24,719 bases of DNA from JAVBNN01 sp031551525 (GTDB taxonomy: Bacteria; Bacillota; Negativicutes; Acidaminococcales; JAISLQ01): assembly GCA_031551525.1 (NCBI GenBank), contig JAVBNN010000016.1, forward strand, positions 1 through 24,719, written 5' to 3'. The notes below the pieces were generated by a model that saw only the letters and a list, made by a program, of their open reading frames with translations, did no database searches and was not told where the DNA came from. Of the stretch, positions 1-7,024 are shown one piece after another (position 1 is the stretch's first letter; the number at the start of each line of letters is the position of its first letter). Position numbers and translations under genes: made by a program.

Positions 1-113
1 TTGTTGATGGTACCGCCGTTTGCGGCGATAAGGTTCTCGAATTTGCTGATGACAGCTTCGGTCGCCTCTTCTTCCATCGGCTTGACGATAAACATGACTT
101 CGTACTCTCTCAC
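1..113 (-). CDS. rpsF: 30S ribosomal protein S6, N-terminal part (cut by window edge)
   Basis: Encodes the first 37 residues of ribosomal protein S6, which binds 16S rRNA with S18 in the small-subunit platform. The visible protein begins (M)REYEVMFIVKP, the typical S6 first beta strand, followed by a helix that carries acidic residues. The start is GTG at 113-111, preceded by a very strong AGGAGGAGGTG ribosome site at about 117-127. The gene continues beyond the left edge, where ssb and rpsR usually follow in Firmicutes. It lies downstream of ychF but has its own promoter (175-203). The identity is clear despite truncation by the window. Confidence 0.93.
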   Translation of the reverse strand, partial: MREYEVMFIVKPMEEEATEAVISKFENLIAANGGTIN

Positions 114-139
114 GAAATCACCTCCTCCTTTGGTCTATG

Positions 140-157
140 GCTCCCTTTGTCGGGAGC
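140..157 (-). promoter_or_regulatory. Hairpin in the rpsF leader, candidate S6:S18 autoregulatory element
   Basis: A perfect 6-bp stem GCTCCC/GGGAGC with a 6-nt loop (minus-strand reading GACAAA) lies in the short rpsF 5' leader, between the promoter and the ribosome site. The 5' arm plus loop contains CCGACA. Many bacteria autoregulate rpsF through a leader RNA with a conserved CCG that binds the S6:S18 complex. That the hairpin exists is seen directly; that it is this regulator is inference. Confidence 0.35.
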
Positions 158-174
158 AGGGGATTGACTTATAT

Positions 175-203
175 ATTGTACCACCGGGATTTTTTTTTGG
201 CAA
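175..203 (-). promoter_or_regulatory. Sigma-A type promoter of rpsF
   Basis: On the minus strand TTGCCA (203-198) and TACAAT (180-175) are separated by exactly 17 bases that include an A-tract. Each hexamer differs from consensus at one position. Transcription would start near 168, giving a leader of about 55 nt before the GTG start of rpsF. No hairpin followed by a T-run separates ychF from this promoter, so some read-through from ychF is possible. Confidence 0.7.
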
Positions 204-223
204 GTTATTTATAATTCAGATAG

Positions 224-1330
224 CTATACATTAAACCTAAAATTAGTCACGTCGCCGTCCTGCATGACGTATTCCTTGCCTTCGAGTCGCACCAGACCTT
301 TTTCCCGGGCGGCATTGTAGCTGCCGCAGGCAGTAAGGTCGCTATAGGAGACTATCTCTGCGCGGATGAAGCCGCGTTCAATATCTGAATGTATCTTCCC
401 CGCAGCCTGCGGCGCCTTAGTGCCGCGGCGAATAGTCCAGGCACGTGCTTCTTCCGGACCTACCGTCAAAAAACTTATCAAATCAAGCAACGAATAAGCG
501 GCTTTTATCAGGCGCTCAAGGCCCGATTCTGTCAGCCCGACATTGGCCAGAAATTCCAGCGCCTCTGCTGCATCCAGTTCAGCCAGTTCTTCCTCCAGGC
601 GCGCAACCACCGTTACCAGTTGGGCGCCTTCTTCTTTGGCATAAGCGCGCACGCATTGAACCAGCGGGTTGTCCTCCGCGCCAGCCGCTTCATTTTCGCC
701 GACATTGGCGATGTATAAAGACGGTTTGAGCGTCAAAAGATTGAGCTCTTTTAGAAGCGCTTTTTCTTCTTCATCAAGCCCGGCCCGGCGCGCGGGTATG
801 GCATTTTCCATCTGGACGCGCAGCTTTTCCAGCACGTTCTTTTCCGCCAGCGCTTTTTTATCGCCTGCTTTGACCATGCGAGCCAAACGCTCCAGGCGTC
901 GGTCTACTGCCTCGATATCGGCCAGACACAGTTCAGTATTGATGATCTCTATATCGCGCAAGGGATCGAGCGCCCCCTCCACATGGGTGATGTTGCCATC
1001 TTCAAAACAGCGCACAACCTGCGCCACCGCGTCTACTTCGCGAATATGGGCAAGAAACTTGTTCCCCAAGCCCTCTCCAGCGCTCGCGCCTTTCACAAGG
1101 CCAGCTATATCGACAAAGCGGATAGCCGTCGGGACCATTTTTTTTGAATTATGCATCTGTCCGAGCACTTCGAGGCGCCTGTCCGGTACGCTGACCACAC
1201 CTACATTGGGCTCGATAGTACAAAACGGATAATTGGCTGCCTCCGCGCCTGCTTTGGTGATGGCATTAAATAATGTGCTCTTGCCCACATTGGGCAAGCC
1301 GACGATCCCGACTTCCAGATTACTGCTCAT
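224..1330 (-). CDS. ychF: Redox-regulated ATPase YchF (Obg-like)
   Basis: A 368-residue Obg-family P-loop protein that associates with ribosomes and hydrolyses ATP; the family usual length is about 363-368. The G1 motif GLPNVGKST is at residues 11-19 and DIAGLVKGAS is the switch II/G3 region. The G4 position reads NVGE instead of NKxD, the substitution that gives YchF proteins ATP rather than GTP preference. A helical coiled-coil insert and a C-terminal TGS domain ending near FIRAEIVSY...GDVTNFRFNV complete it. I chose ATG at 1330, which gives the family N-terminus MSSNLEVGIVGLPN. It overlaps the upstream DUF951 gene by 11 bases, so the two are translationally linked. rpsF follows downstream, as in other Firmicutes. 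Confidence 0.97.
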   Translation of the reverse strand: MSSNLEVGIVGLPNVGKSTLFNAITKAGAEAANYPFCTIEPNVGVVSVPDRRLEVLGQMHNSKKMVPTAIRFVDIAGLVKGASAGEGLGNKFLAHIREVDAVAQVVRCFEDGNITHVEGALDPLRDIEIINTELCLADIEAVDRRLERLARMVKAGDKKALAEKNVLEKLRVQMENAIPARRAGLDEEEKALLKELNLLTLKPSLYIANVGENEAAGAEDNPLVQCVRAYAKEEGAQLVTVVARLEEELAELDAAEALEFLANVGLTESGLERLIKAAYSLLDLISFLTVGPEEARAWTIRRGTKAPQAAGKIHSDIERGFIRAEIVSYSDLTACGSYNAAREKGLVRLEGKEYVMQDGDVTNFRFNV

Positions 1331-1541
1331 GCGTTCCCTCCGTATTGCATTCTTTCCTGCCCACCACACCGCGGACCACTTTGACAAAATTGGGGCGCGG
1401 CATCATAACAAAATGCCCACAGCCGCAGCATTTAAGGCCAAAATCCATACCCGTTCTGGTGATCTCCCATTCATGAGAGCCGCAGGGATGCGGTTTTTTC
1501 ATTTTCACGATATCGCCTACCTCATAGCGCACTTCCGCCAT
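1320..1541 (-). CDS. DUF951 family protein (small, cysteine-containing)
   Basis: A 73-residue protein of the DUF951 family (Bacillus YyzM type), with no assigned function. The family core VGDIVKMKKPHPCG is at residues 8-21, followed by WEITRTG and a KCCGCGHFVMMPR stretch whose CxxC resembles a metal knuckle or nucleic-acid-binding turn. ATG at 1541 is chosen because GGAGG lies just upstream; an upstream start at 1565 would place that ribosome site inside the gene. The C-terminus overlaps the ychF start by 11 bases. The DUF951-ychF-rpsF order is conserved near many Firmicute origins. Confidence 0.88.
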   Translation of the reverse strand: MAEVRYEVGDIVKMKKPHPCGSHEWEITRTGMDFGLKCCGCGHFVMMPRPNFVKVVRGVVGRKECNTEGTHEQ

Positions 1542-1563
1542 GCCAACACTCCTCCAGGCAGTC

Positions 1564-1598
1564 AAAAATCGACTTGCCCCGTCAGGTACAAGTCGATT
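1564..1598 (-). terminator. Intrinsic terminator after the CBS/ACT gene
   Basis: A perfect 10-bp inverted repeat (AATCGACTTG at 1567-1576 and its complement at 1589-1598) with a 12-nt loop. On the minus strand it ends in a five-T run covering 1568-1564. It sits between the CBS/ACT gene and DUF951 and probably ends the liv-acuB transcript. No clear promoter for DUF951-ychF is visible in the remaining gap, so partial read-through is possible. Confidence 0.75.
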
Positions 1599-1618
1599 CT
1601 ACTTTTCTACTCATCCAG

Positions 1619-2263
1619 TCAGGAAATCTTGCTCACATCAAGCACTGTATAGCCCTGTTTTTCCAGCGCAGCGCGCACCGGCTCCGCATCCTCAAAATTG
1701 CCGCGCAATACGAGCTCTTTTTTGCCGCTTCCGGCGTCTACGGTAATAAAGCTACTGATGTTTATGTTGTACTCTTTAAAAATACGACCGATCTCTTCGA
1801 CCACACCCATGCGGTCCGGCGCGTCGATTGTTATACGCATCTTCCCTTCAGGCAGGCCCATTACATCGACCAACACCTTGAAAATGTCTGTTTCGGTTAT
1901 TATGCCGACCAGAGTTCCTTCGTCGTCCAACACCGGCAGCGCGCCGATCTTATGCTTATACATTAAAAGGGCAGCCTCTTCGATTGTCGCTTTGGCGTTG
2001 ACGGTAATCAGTTTTTTCGCCATAATTTCACTGACTTTCAGTTTTGTCAGGAGATAGTTGGCTTCGTATTTTGATAAGGTTGTAGCAGGCGAAGGCGCCG
2101 CCGACTGCAAGTTGCGGTCTGTGACTATGCCGACCAGTTTTCCTGCTTGCATAATAGGCAGGCGGCGTACTTTACTTATGCGCATTACTTCCATCGCATC
2201 AAAAATACTTATATCAGAATTGATGGTGACAGGACTTTTTGTCATGCGTTTATAAACAAACAT
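1619..2263 (-). CDS. Tandem CBS domain plus ACT domain protein (AcuB-like)
   Basis: A 214-residue protein, the same size and domain plan as Bacillus AcuB. The first CBS motif runs from about residue 4 to 60 (RMTKSPVTI, then GIVTDRN), the second from about 78 to 133 (VSEIMAKKLITV, then VGIITETDIF). A C-terminal ACT domain covers about residues 141-212 (MRITIDAPDRMGVVEEIGRIF). CBS pairs usually bind adenosyl nucleotides and ACT domains usually bind amino acids. ATG at 2263 has GGGAGGG in front. Only 36 bases separate it from livF with no terminator between, so it looks like the last gene of the liv operon. A role in sensing branched-chain amino acids is inference; I withhold the symbol acuB for that reason. 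Confidence 0.88.
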   Translation of the reverse strand: MFVYKRMTKSPVTINSDISIFDAMEVMRISKVRRLPIMQAGKLVGIVTDRNLQSAAPSPATTLSKYEANYLLTKLKVSEIMAKKLITVNAKATIEEAALLMYKHKIGALPVLDDEGTLVGIITETDIFKVLVDVMGLPEGKMRITIDAPDRMGVVEEIGRIFKEYNINISSFITVDAGSGKKELVLRGNFEDAEPVRAALEKQGYTVLDVSKIS

Positions 2264-2299
2264 GTGAGACCCTCCCCATTTTAGTCCATAATAGTGTTA

Positions 2300-3004
2300 T
2301 CAGCCACCCAGATAGGCTTTTTTGATCTCTTCGCTCTCGGCCAGTTCGGCAGCCGGACCGAAAAGTGTGATGCGCCCCGTTTCAAGAACATATGCCTTAT
2401 GGGCTATAGACAACGCCATATGGGCATTTTGCTCGACCAACAGGATGGTCGTACCAGCTTCGTTTATTTCTTTTATTATATAAAATATTTCCTTTACTAG
2501 CAAAGGGGCCAAACCCATAGACGGTTCATCGAGTATAAGCAGCTTGGGACGGCCCATCACGGCGCGCCCGATGGCAAGCATCTGCTGTTCCCCTCCCGAA
2601 AGAGTGCCGGCCAGTTGCTTTTTTCTTTCTGCCAGTCGCGGAAATTTTTCAAAAACATTGTCATAATCGGCCCGAAGGTTTTCTTTGTCTTTCCTGAGAT
2701 AAGCCCCCATCTCGAGGTTCTCCATAACGCTCATGTTGGCGAAGATGCGCCGCCCTTCCGGCACATGGCACAACCCCGAGGCGACGATGTCATGCGCGGG
2801 TTTACCGGAAATCTCCTGCCCCAAAAATTCTATAGTACCGCTTTTGGGCCGGAGCAAGCCGGACACCGTCCGCAGTGTTGTACTCTTGCCCGCGCCGTTG
2901 GCGCCGATGAGCGTAACTATTTCCCCCTCTTTGACCGACAGGCTGATACCCTTTATAGCGTGGATAGCCCCGTAATATACATTGATATTATCTACTTTGA
3001 GCAT
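2300..3004 (-). CDS. livF: Branched-chain amino acid ABC transporter, ATP-binding protein LivF
   Basis: A 234-residue cytoplasmic ATPase, one of two nucleotide-binding subunits of the high-affinity Leu/Ile/Val importer. Walker A GANGAGKST is at residues 34-42, the signature is LSGGEQQML, Walker B is LLILDEPSMGLAP, and the H-loop region reads LLVEQNAH, the LivF-type form. Full length compared with the family (about 233-237). The ATG at 3004 overlaps the livG stop by one base (TGATG), indicating coupled translation. Ends with KKAYLGG, typical of LivF. The substrate class is inferred from the complete liv cluster. Confidence 0.96.
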   Translation of the reverse strand: MLKVDNINVYYGAIHAIKGISLSVKEGEIVTLIGANGAGKSTTLRTVSGLLRPKSGTIEFLGQEISGKPAHDIVASGLCHVPEGRRIFANMSVMENLEMGAYLRKDKENLRADYDNVFEKFPRLAERKKQLAGTLSGGEQQMLAIGRAVMGRPKLLILDEPSMGLAPLLVKEIFYIIKEINEAGTTILLVEQNAHMALSIAHKAYVLETGRITLFGPAAELAESEEIKKAYLGG

Positions 3005-3771
3005 CAGGACACCTCCTCGCCCAAATAGGCTTCGATGACACGGGGATTGCCCCTGATCTCCTCCGGCAACCCTTGGGCTATCGTCATACCGTATTCGAGT
3101 ACATATATGCGCTCACACAGATCCATTACGAGGCTCATGTCATGCTCGATCAAAAGCACGGTTAGTTTGAATTCGTCGCGTATCCATCTGATCATATTAC
3201 TCAGGTCATGTGTTTCCTGCGGATTCATGCCAGCGGCCGGCTCATCGAGCAGCAAAAGGCGCGGCTTGGTCGCCAGTGCACGCGCGATCTCCAGTCGGCG
3301 CTGTTCGCCATACGGCAAATTTTTTGCGGTTTCATCCTTTTTATCAGCCAAGTTGAATATTTTCAAAAGTTCTACCGCCTGCTCTTGTATCGCTTTTTCT
3401 TCCGGGATATAACGCCCGGTACGCAGCACGGCTTCGGCCAAACTGTATTTTATATGATAGTTATAGGCGATTTTTACATTATCAATGACCGATAGCTCTG
3501 AAAACAGGCGGATATTTTGAAAAGTACGGGCAATGCCCATATGCGTTACTTCAAACGGCTTCAAGCCGCGAGTGTTTTTACCGTCAAATAGTATTGCACC
3601 TTCGGTCGGGGCGTATACCCCGGTCAGAAGGTTGAACACCGTGGTCTTGCCTGCGCCATTTGGCCCGATAAGACCGATAAGTTCTCCTTCGTCAATCTCC
3701 AGCGATAGGTTGGATAAAGCGCGCAAACCGCCAAAGTTGATGGACAGTTTATCTGTTTTAAGCAACGCCAC
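3004..3771 (-). CDS. livG: Branched-chain amino acid ABC transporter, ATP-binding protein LivG
   Basis: A 255-residue ATPase pairing with LivF. Walker A GPNGAGKTT is at residues 36-44, the LivG-specific IARTFQNIRLF loop follows, then the signature LPYGEQRRLEIARAL, Walker B LLLLDEPAAGMNP and the H-loop IEHDM. The start is GTG at 3771, preceded by AAAGGAGGTGAG; a longer reading frame from 3876 would run back through this ribosome site and livM. The first 14 bases overlap the end of livM, and the stop overlaps the livF start, so livM-livG-livF form a tightly coupled block. Confidence 0.95.
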   Translation of the reverse strand: MALLKTDKLSINFGGLRALSNLSLEIDEGELIGLIGPNGAGKTTVFNLLTGVYAPTEGAILFDGKNTRGLKPFEVTHMGIARTFQNIRLFSELSVIDNVKIAYNYHIKYSLAEAVLRTGRYIPEEKAIQEQAVELLKIFNLADKKDETAKNLPYGEQRRLEIARALATKPRLLLLDEPAAGMNPQETHDLSNMIRWIRDEFKLTVLLIEHDMSLVMDLCERIYVLEYGMTIAQGLPEEIRGNPRVIEAYLGEEVS

Positions 3772-4711
3772 GCTTCTCACCTCCTTTGAAACGTGCGGCC
3801 AGAAGTACGCCCAGTTCTTTGTTGCCCAAAAGCCCCTGCGGCCTAAACAACATAAGTACGATAAGTGATATGGCATAAATTAGCATGCGCGCTTCCGGAT
3901 AGTCAGCCAACAAAGCCGATATAAGCGTAAGCAGCACTGCTCCGGTGATCGATCCGCTCAAACTGCCAAGGCCGCCTAAAACGACCATAGTTAGTATGTC
4001 GAAAGAACGCATGAAAGTAAACGAAGCCGGGTGAGCTATGTAAAAATAATGGGAGAACAATGCCCCGGCCAATCCGGCAAAACCAGCGCCCAAAGTAAAG
4101 GCCATAACCTTGTAATGTGTAGTATTTATACCCATAGTCTCCGCTGCGATCTCATTTTCCCTGATGGCGACACAGGCGCGTCCGGGAGCGGAATTTACCA
4201 GGTTTTTGATAAAAAATATGGTAAATAACATTAAGAGAAAGGCCCAGGCAAAAGTCGTCAGACGAGGAATGCCCATAAACCCTGATGCACCACCGATATA
4301 GGATATATTGAGTATGCACACCCGGATTATCTCACCCAGACCCAAAGTGGCTATGGCCAGATAGTCGCCCGACAAGCGGAGCGTCGGCATACCGATCAGA
4401 AAGCCCAATGCACCGGCCGCCAAAAAAGCCAAAAAAAGCGCGACAAAAAACGGCATGCCCAGTTTTACGGTAATGATCGCGCCTACATAAGCCCCTACGG
4501 CCATAAAGCCAGCGTGGCCAATAGAAAACTGCCCGGTAAAACCATTAATCAAATTGAGACTGCTCGCAAGGATTATATTTATACAGATCAAAACGATATT
4601 GAGCTGCCAATACGGCGGGATAATCTCTACCTGTATCAGTGTCTGCAAAATAGCAAACAGCACAAGGCCCAGGGCCAATAATTTCAAATCCTCTTTTCTC
4701 ATATTATTCAT
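3758..4711 (-). CDS. livM: Branched-chain amino acid ABC transporter permease LivM
   Basis: A 317-residue inner-membrane permease. Hydrophobic segments alternate throughout, with the family signatures LNLINGFTGQFSIGHAGFM near residues 53-71, the TLRLSGDYLAIATLGLGEI cytoplasmic loop near 109-130, and VVLGGLGSLSGSITGA near 243-260. The EAA-like contact region for LivG/LivF lies in the IRENEIAAETMGIN stretch. ATG at 4711 is eight bases after the livH stop. Its C-terminus contains the ribosome-binding site of livG. Length is typical for LivM of Firmicutes without the long N-terminal extension found in enteric LivM. Confidence 0.95.
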   Translation of the reverse strand: MNNMRKEDLKLLALGLVLFAILQTLIQVEIIPPYWQLNIVLICINIILASSLNLINGFTGQFSIGHAGFMAVGAYVGAIITVKLGMPFFVALFLAFLAAGALGFLIGMPTLRLSGDYLAIATLGLGEIIRVCILNISYIGGASGFMGIPRLTTFAWAFLLMLFTIFFIKNLVNSAPGRACVAIRENEIAAETMGINTTHYKVMAFTLGAGFAGLAGALFSHYFYIAHPASFTFMRSFDILTMVVLGGLGSLSGSITGAVLLTLISALLADYPEARMLIYAISLIVLMLFRPQGLLGNKELGVLLAARFKGGEKRGVA

Positions 4712-4719
4712 CGTCGCAC

Positions 4720-5616
4720 CTACACTTTCTCCCGGACATTTTTACCAAAAAGTCCGGCTGGGCGGAACAGCAAAATGAGAATGAGAATGGAGAAAGCCAC
4801 CGCATCACGAAACGTGGATGACCAAAAACCGCTGACCATCGCCTCGATGATGCCAAGAATCAGCCCGCCAGCCACCGCACCGGGGATCACGCCGATACCG
4901 CCCAGCACCGCCGCGACAAAGGCTTTTATGCCAGGCATCATGCCCATGAGCGGATCGATAGAGTTGTAATATATGCCGACCAGAACGCCGGCTGCCGCCG
5001 CCAGAGATGATCCTAGTGCAAATGTATAGGAGATGACGCGGTCTACATTTATACCCATAAGGCGCGCCGCGTCCGTATCGTAGGAAACGGCCCGCATCGC
5101 CTTACCAATTTTCGTGTAATGGACTACATAGGTCAAAAAAAGCATGAGAATAAGCGCTACCAAAAAAATCAATATTTGCTGACTGTTGATGATTATACCG
5201 CCAACCTTGTAAATAGTAGACTCAAAAATAGCCGGAAAAGTCCTTGGTTGCGGTGTAGCAACCACAATCATGCCGTTTTGCAAAAATAAAGATACGCCTA
5301 TGGCGGTGATTAGGGAGGCAATACGCGGTGCGCGACGCAAGGGCCGGTACGCCAGTCGTTCGATCAGCATACCCACCACGGCGGCTGCCGCCATGGCAAA
5401 CAAGAGCGTGGGAATGAACGGCAATTTGAGCATGGTTGCCGCTACAAATCCCGCATATGCGCCAATCATATAAATTTCACCGTGGGCAAAGTTTATCAGC
5501 TTTAAAATGCCGTAAACCATCGTATAACCCAAGGCGATCAGTGCGTATATACTCCCCAGCGATATCCCGTTTATCGCCTGTTGGATAAATTGGGACAGGA
5601 AGGATGCCGAATCCAA
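4720..5616 (-). CDS. livH: Branched-chain amino acid ABC transporter permease LivH
   Basis: A 298-residue permease partnering LivM. The family hallmark GSIYALIALGYTMVYGILK followed by LINFAHGEIYMIGAY lies near residues 21-53, AMRAVSYDTDAARLMGIN is the ATPase-contacting loop, and FVAAVLGGIGVIPGA is the conserved C-terminal segment. The start appears to be a rare TTG at 5616, eight bases after AGGAGG; I see no better ATG or GTG with a ribosome site. It is preceded by a hairpin with a T-run (5640-5688), so transcription from livJ1 may be partly cut before it enters this gene. Confidence 0.94.
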   Translation of the reverse strand: MDSASFLSQFIQQAINGISLGSIYALIALGYTMVYGILKLINFAHGEIYMIGAYAGFVAATMLKLPFIPTLLFAMAAAAVVGMLIERLAYRPLRRAPRIASLITAIGVSLFLQNGMIVVATPQPRTFPAIFESTIYKVGGIIINSQQILIFLVALILMLFLTYVVHYTKIGKAMRAVSYDTDAARLMGINVDRVISYTFALGSSLAAAAGVLVGIYYNSIDPLMGMMPGIKAFVAAVLGGIGVIPGAVAGGLILGIIEAMVSGFWSSTFRDAVAFSILILILLFRPAGLFGKNVREKV

Positions 5617-5639
5617 TACTACTACCTCCTTAACGCAAG

Positions 5640-5688
5640 AAAAAAAGATGATTCATTGGAGCGCCGTCAAAACAGCCCTCCAATGAAT
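5640..5688 (-). terminator. Hairpin plus T-run between livJ1 and livH (probable partial terminator)
   Basis: An 11-bp perfect inverted repeat (5651-5661 with 5678-5688) with a 16-nt loop is followed on the minus strand, after a 4-base gap, by seven consecutive T residues (5646-5640). It lies between the binding-protein gene and the permease genes. Such hairpins commonly lower downstream expression so that binding protein exceeds permease. The gap before the T-run and the long loop suggest incomplete termination. Confidence 0.6.
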
Positions 5689-5705
5689 TACGTCCGAAAA
5701 CCTTA

Positions 5706-6881
5706 TTATGGATTGATTTTTTCTTTGAACATTACTTTGCCGTCGATATTTTCATTGATGACGGCGCCTTTGATCGGGTTATGAAACTGATCCATAGTGA
5801 TTATACCGGTAGCTACTTGCAAGTTTTTCGTCGAAGCCAAGGCGTCTTTGAGTTTTACCGGATCGGTGCCGCCAGCGCGTTTTATAGCGTCAACCATGAC
5901 CAATACGCAGTCGTAACCGAGAGCCGCCTGAGTATCAGGCATTTGCTTGTATTCTGCCTGATAGGCTTTTACAAAATTCTGTACATTCTGGTCTTTGTCA
6001 TCTGTGGAAAAATGCGCGCTGTAATAGGTATTATTGAGCGCTTTGGCTCCGCCTATCTCAAACAGTTTGGGGGAATCCCAACCGTCAACGCCAATGAAGG
6101 CAACCTTCATATCAAGCTCCCTGGCCTGTTTTACTATCATGCCCACCTCCTGATAATAGGCAGGCAGAAAAATAGTATCTGGATTAGTGGCTTTTATCTT
6201 GGTCAACGTGGCCTTAAAATCGGTGTCCTTAGCCAAAAACGACTCTTTGGACACTATTTTGCCGCCATGTTTTATAAAGGTCTCTTCAAATACCTGCCCG
6301 AGGCCTTTAGAAAAATCTGAGGAACTGTCTGTATAAACTGCCGCGGTCTTGGCTTTAAGTGACTTAGAAGCAAAATCTGCCATTATGCTGCCCATAAAGG
6401 GATCGATAAAACAACTGCGGAACACATAGTCCTGCACTTTTCCGTTTATCACCGTTACATTAGGGTTGGTGGCCGACGGGGAAAGCATTGGTATTTTATT
6501 GTCTTGGACTATTTTGGTGCAAGCCAAACTGGTGGCGCTGATCAACGGCCCTAAAACAGCGGATACCTTGTCTTGGGTAAGAAGCTTGGTCATAGCGGCT
6601 GCCGCTTCGGATGGTTCGGATTTGTTGTCGGCAAATACCAATTCTATCTTTTTGCCGTTTACCCCGCCTTTGGCGTTGACTTGTTTGACTGCCAATTTCA
6701 TGGCGTTAGTAGAGGAAATGCCAAACGTTGCAACAGGACCGGTCATTTCTGCGTTTACACCCAAACGGATAGTTCCTGCGGCGTCCGGTTTTTTCTCGCC
6801 GCCGCCACAACCGCCTAAAGATATTGCCAATAGACTGGTGGCGCACACCATTGCTACCATTTTACGCGTTCTCTTGAACAT
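5706..6881 (-). CDS. livJ: Branched-chain amino acid ABC transporter substrate-binding lipoprotein (copy 1)
   Basis: A 391-residue periplasmic-binding-protein type I (LivJ/LivK family). The N-terminus has a KRTRK basic segment, a hydrophobic core and a lipobox LGGC, so the mature protein should be lipid-anchored at a cysteine near residue 25. The GTIRLGVNAEMTGPVATFG first strand, KGGVNGKKIELVFADNKSEP, ATNPNVT ligand-loop motif and YYQEVGMIVKQAREL are all family features. The start is ATG at 6881 with AGGAGG six bases upstream; a reading frame start at 6923 would swallow that site. It is a tandem paralogue of the gene at 7025-8203 with long identical stretches but different ligand-loop residues. 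Exact ligand preference cannot be read from the sequence. Confidence 0.94.
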   Translation of the reverse strand: MFKRTRKMVAMVCATSLLAISLGGCGGGEKKPDAAGTIRLGVNAEMTGPVATFGISSTNAMKLAVKQVNAKGGVNGKKIELVFADNKSEPSEAAAAMTKLLTQDKVSAVLGPLISATSLACTKIVQDNKIPMLSPSATNPNVTVINGKVQDYVFRSCFIDPFMGSIMADFASKSLKAKTAAVYTDSSSDFSKGLGQVFEETFIKHGGKIVSKESFLAKDTDFKATLTKIKATNPDTIFLPAYYQEVGMIVKQARELDMKVAFIGVDGWDSPKLFEIGGAKALNNTYYSAHFSTDDKDQNVQNFVKAYQAEYKQMPDTQAALGYDCVLVMVDAIKRAGGTDPVKLKDALASTKNLQVATGIITMDQFHNPIKGAVINENIDGKVMFKEKINP

Positions 6882-6987
6882 ACTTAGCCTCCTATTTCTT
6901 TTTTCCGATATACCATCCCGCATGCTTCCGTATTAGCCTTACTGCACAGTTGCGGGAAAAGAGTCCTCAGTGTGTTATGGAACTAAA

Positions 6988-7009
6988 CAGGCCGGTTACT
7001 GCCGGCCTG
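6988..7009 (-). terminator. GC-rich hairpin after the second livJ copy
   Basis: A perfect 8-bp stem CAGGCCGG/CCGGCCTG with a 6-nt loop, followed on the minus strand by TTTAGTT. It lies 15 bases after the stop of the upstream livJ copy. The T-tract is short, so it could act as a weak terminator or as a 3'-end protector that raises the stability of the upstream livJ transcript. Confidence 0.55.
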
Positions 7010-7024
7010 CTGCTGTACACCATA

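Noticed and set aside
669..1232. A 187-codon open frame on the plus strand
   Set aside because: Antisense to ychF, with low-complexity serine-rich translation typical of a shadow frame.
1331..1387. N-terminal extension of ychF
   Set aside because: It overlaps DUF951 and is absent from the family; ATG at 1330 gives the normal N-terminus.
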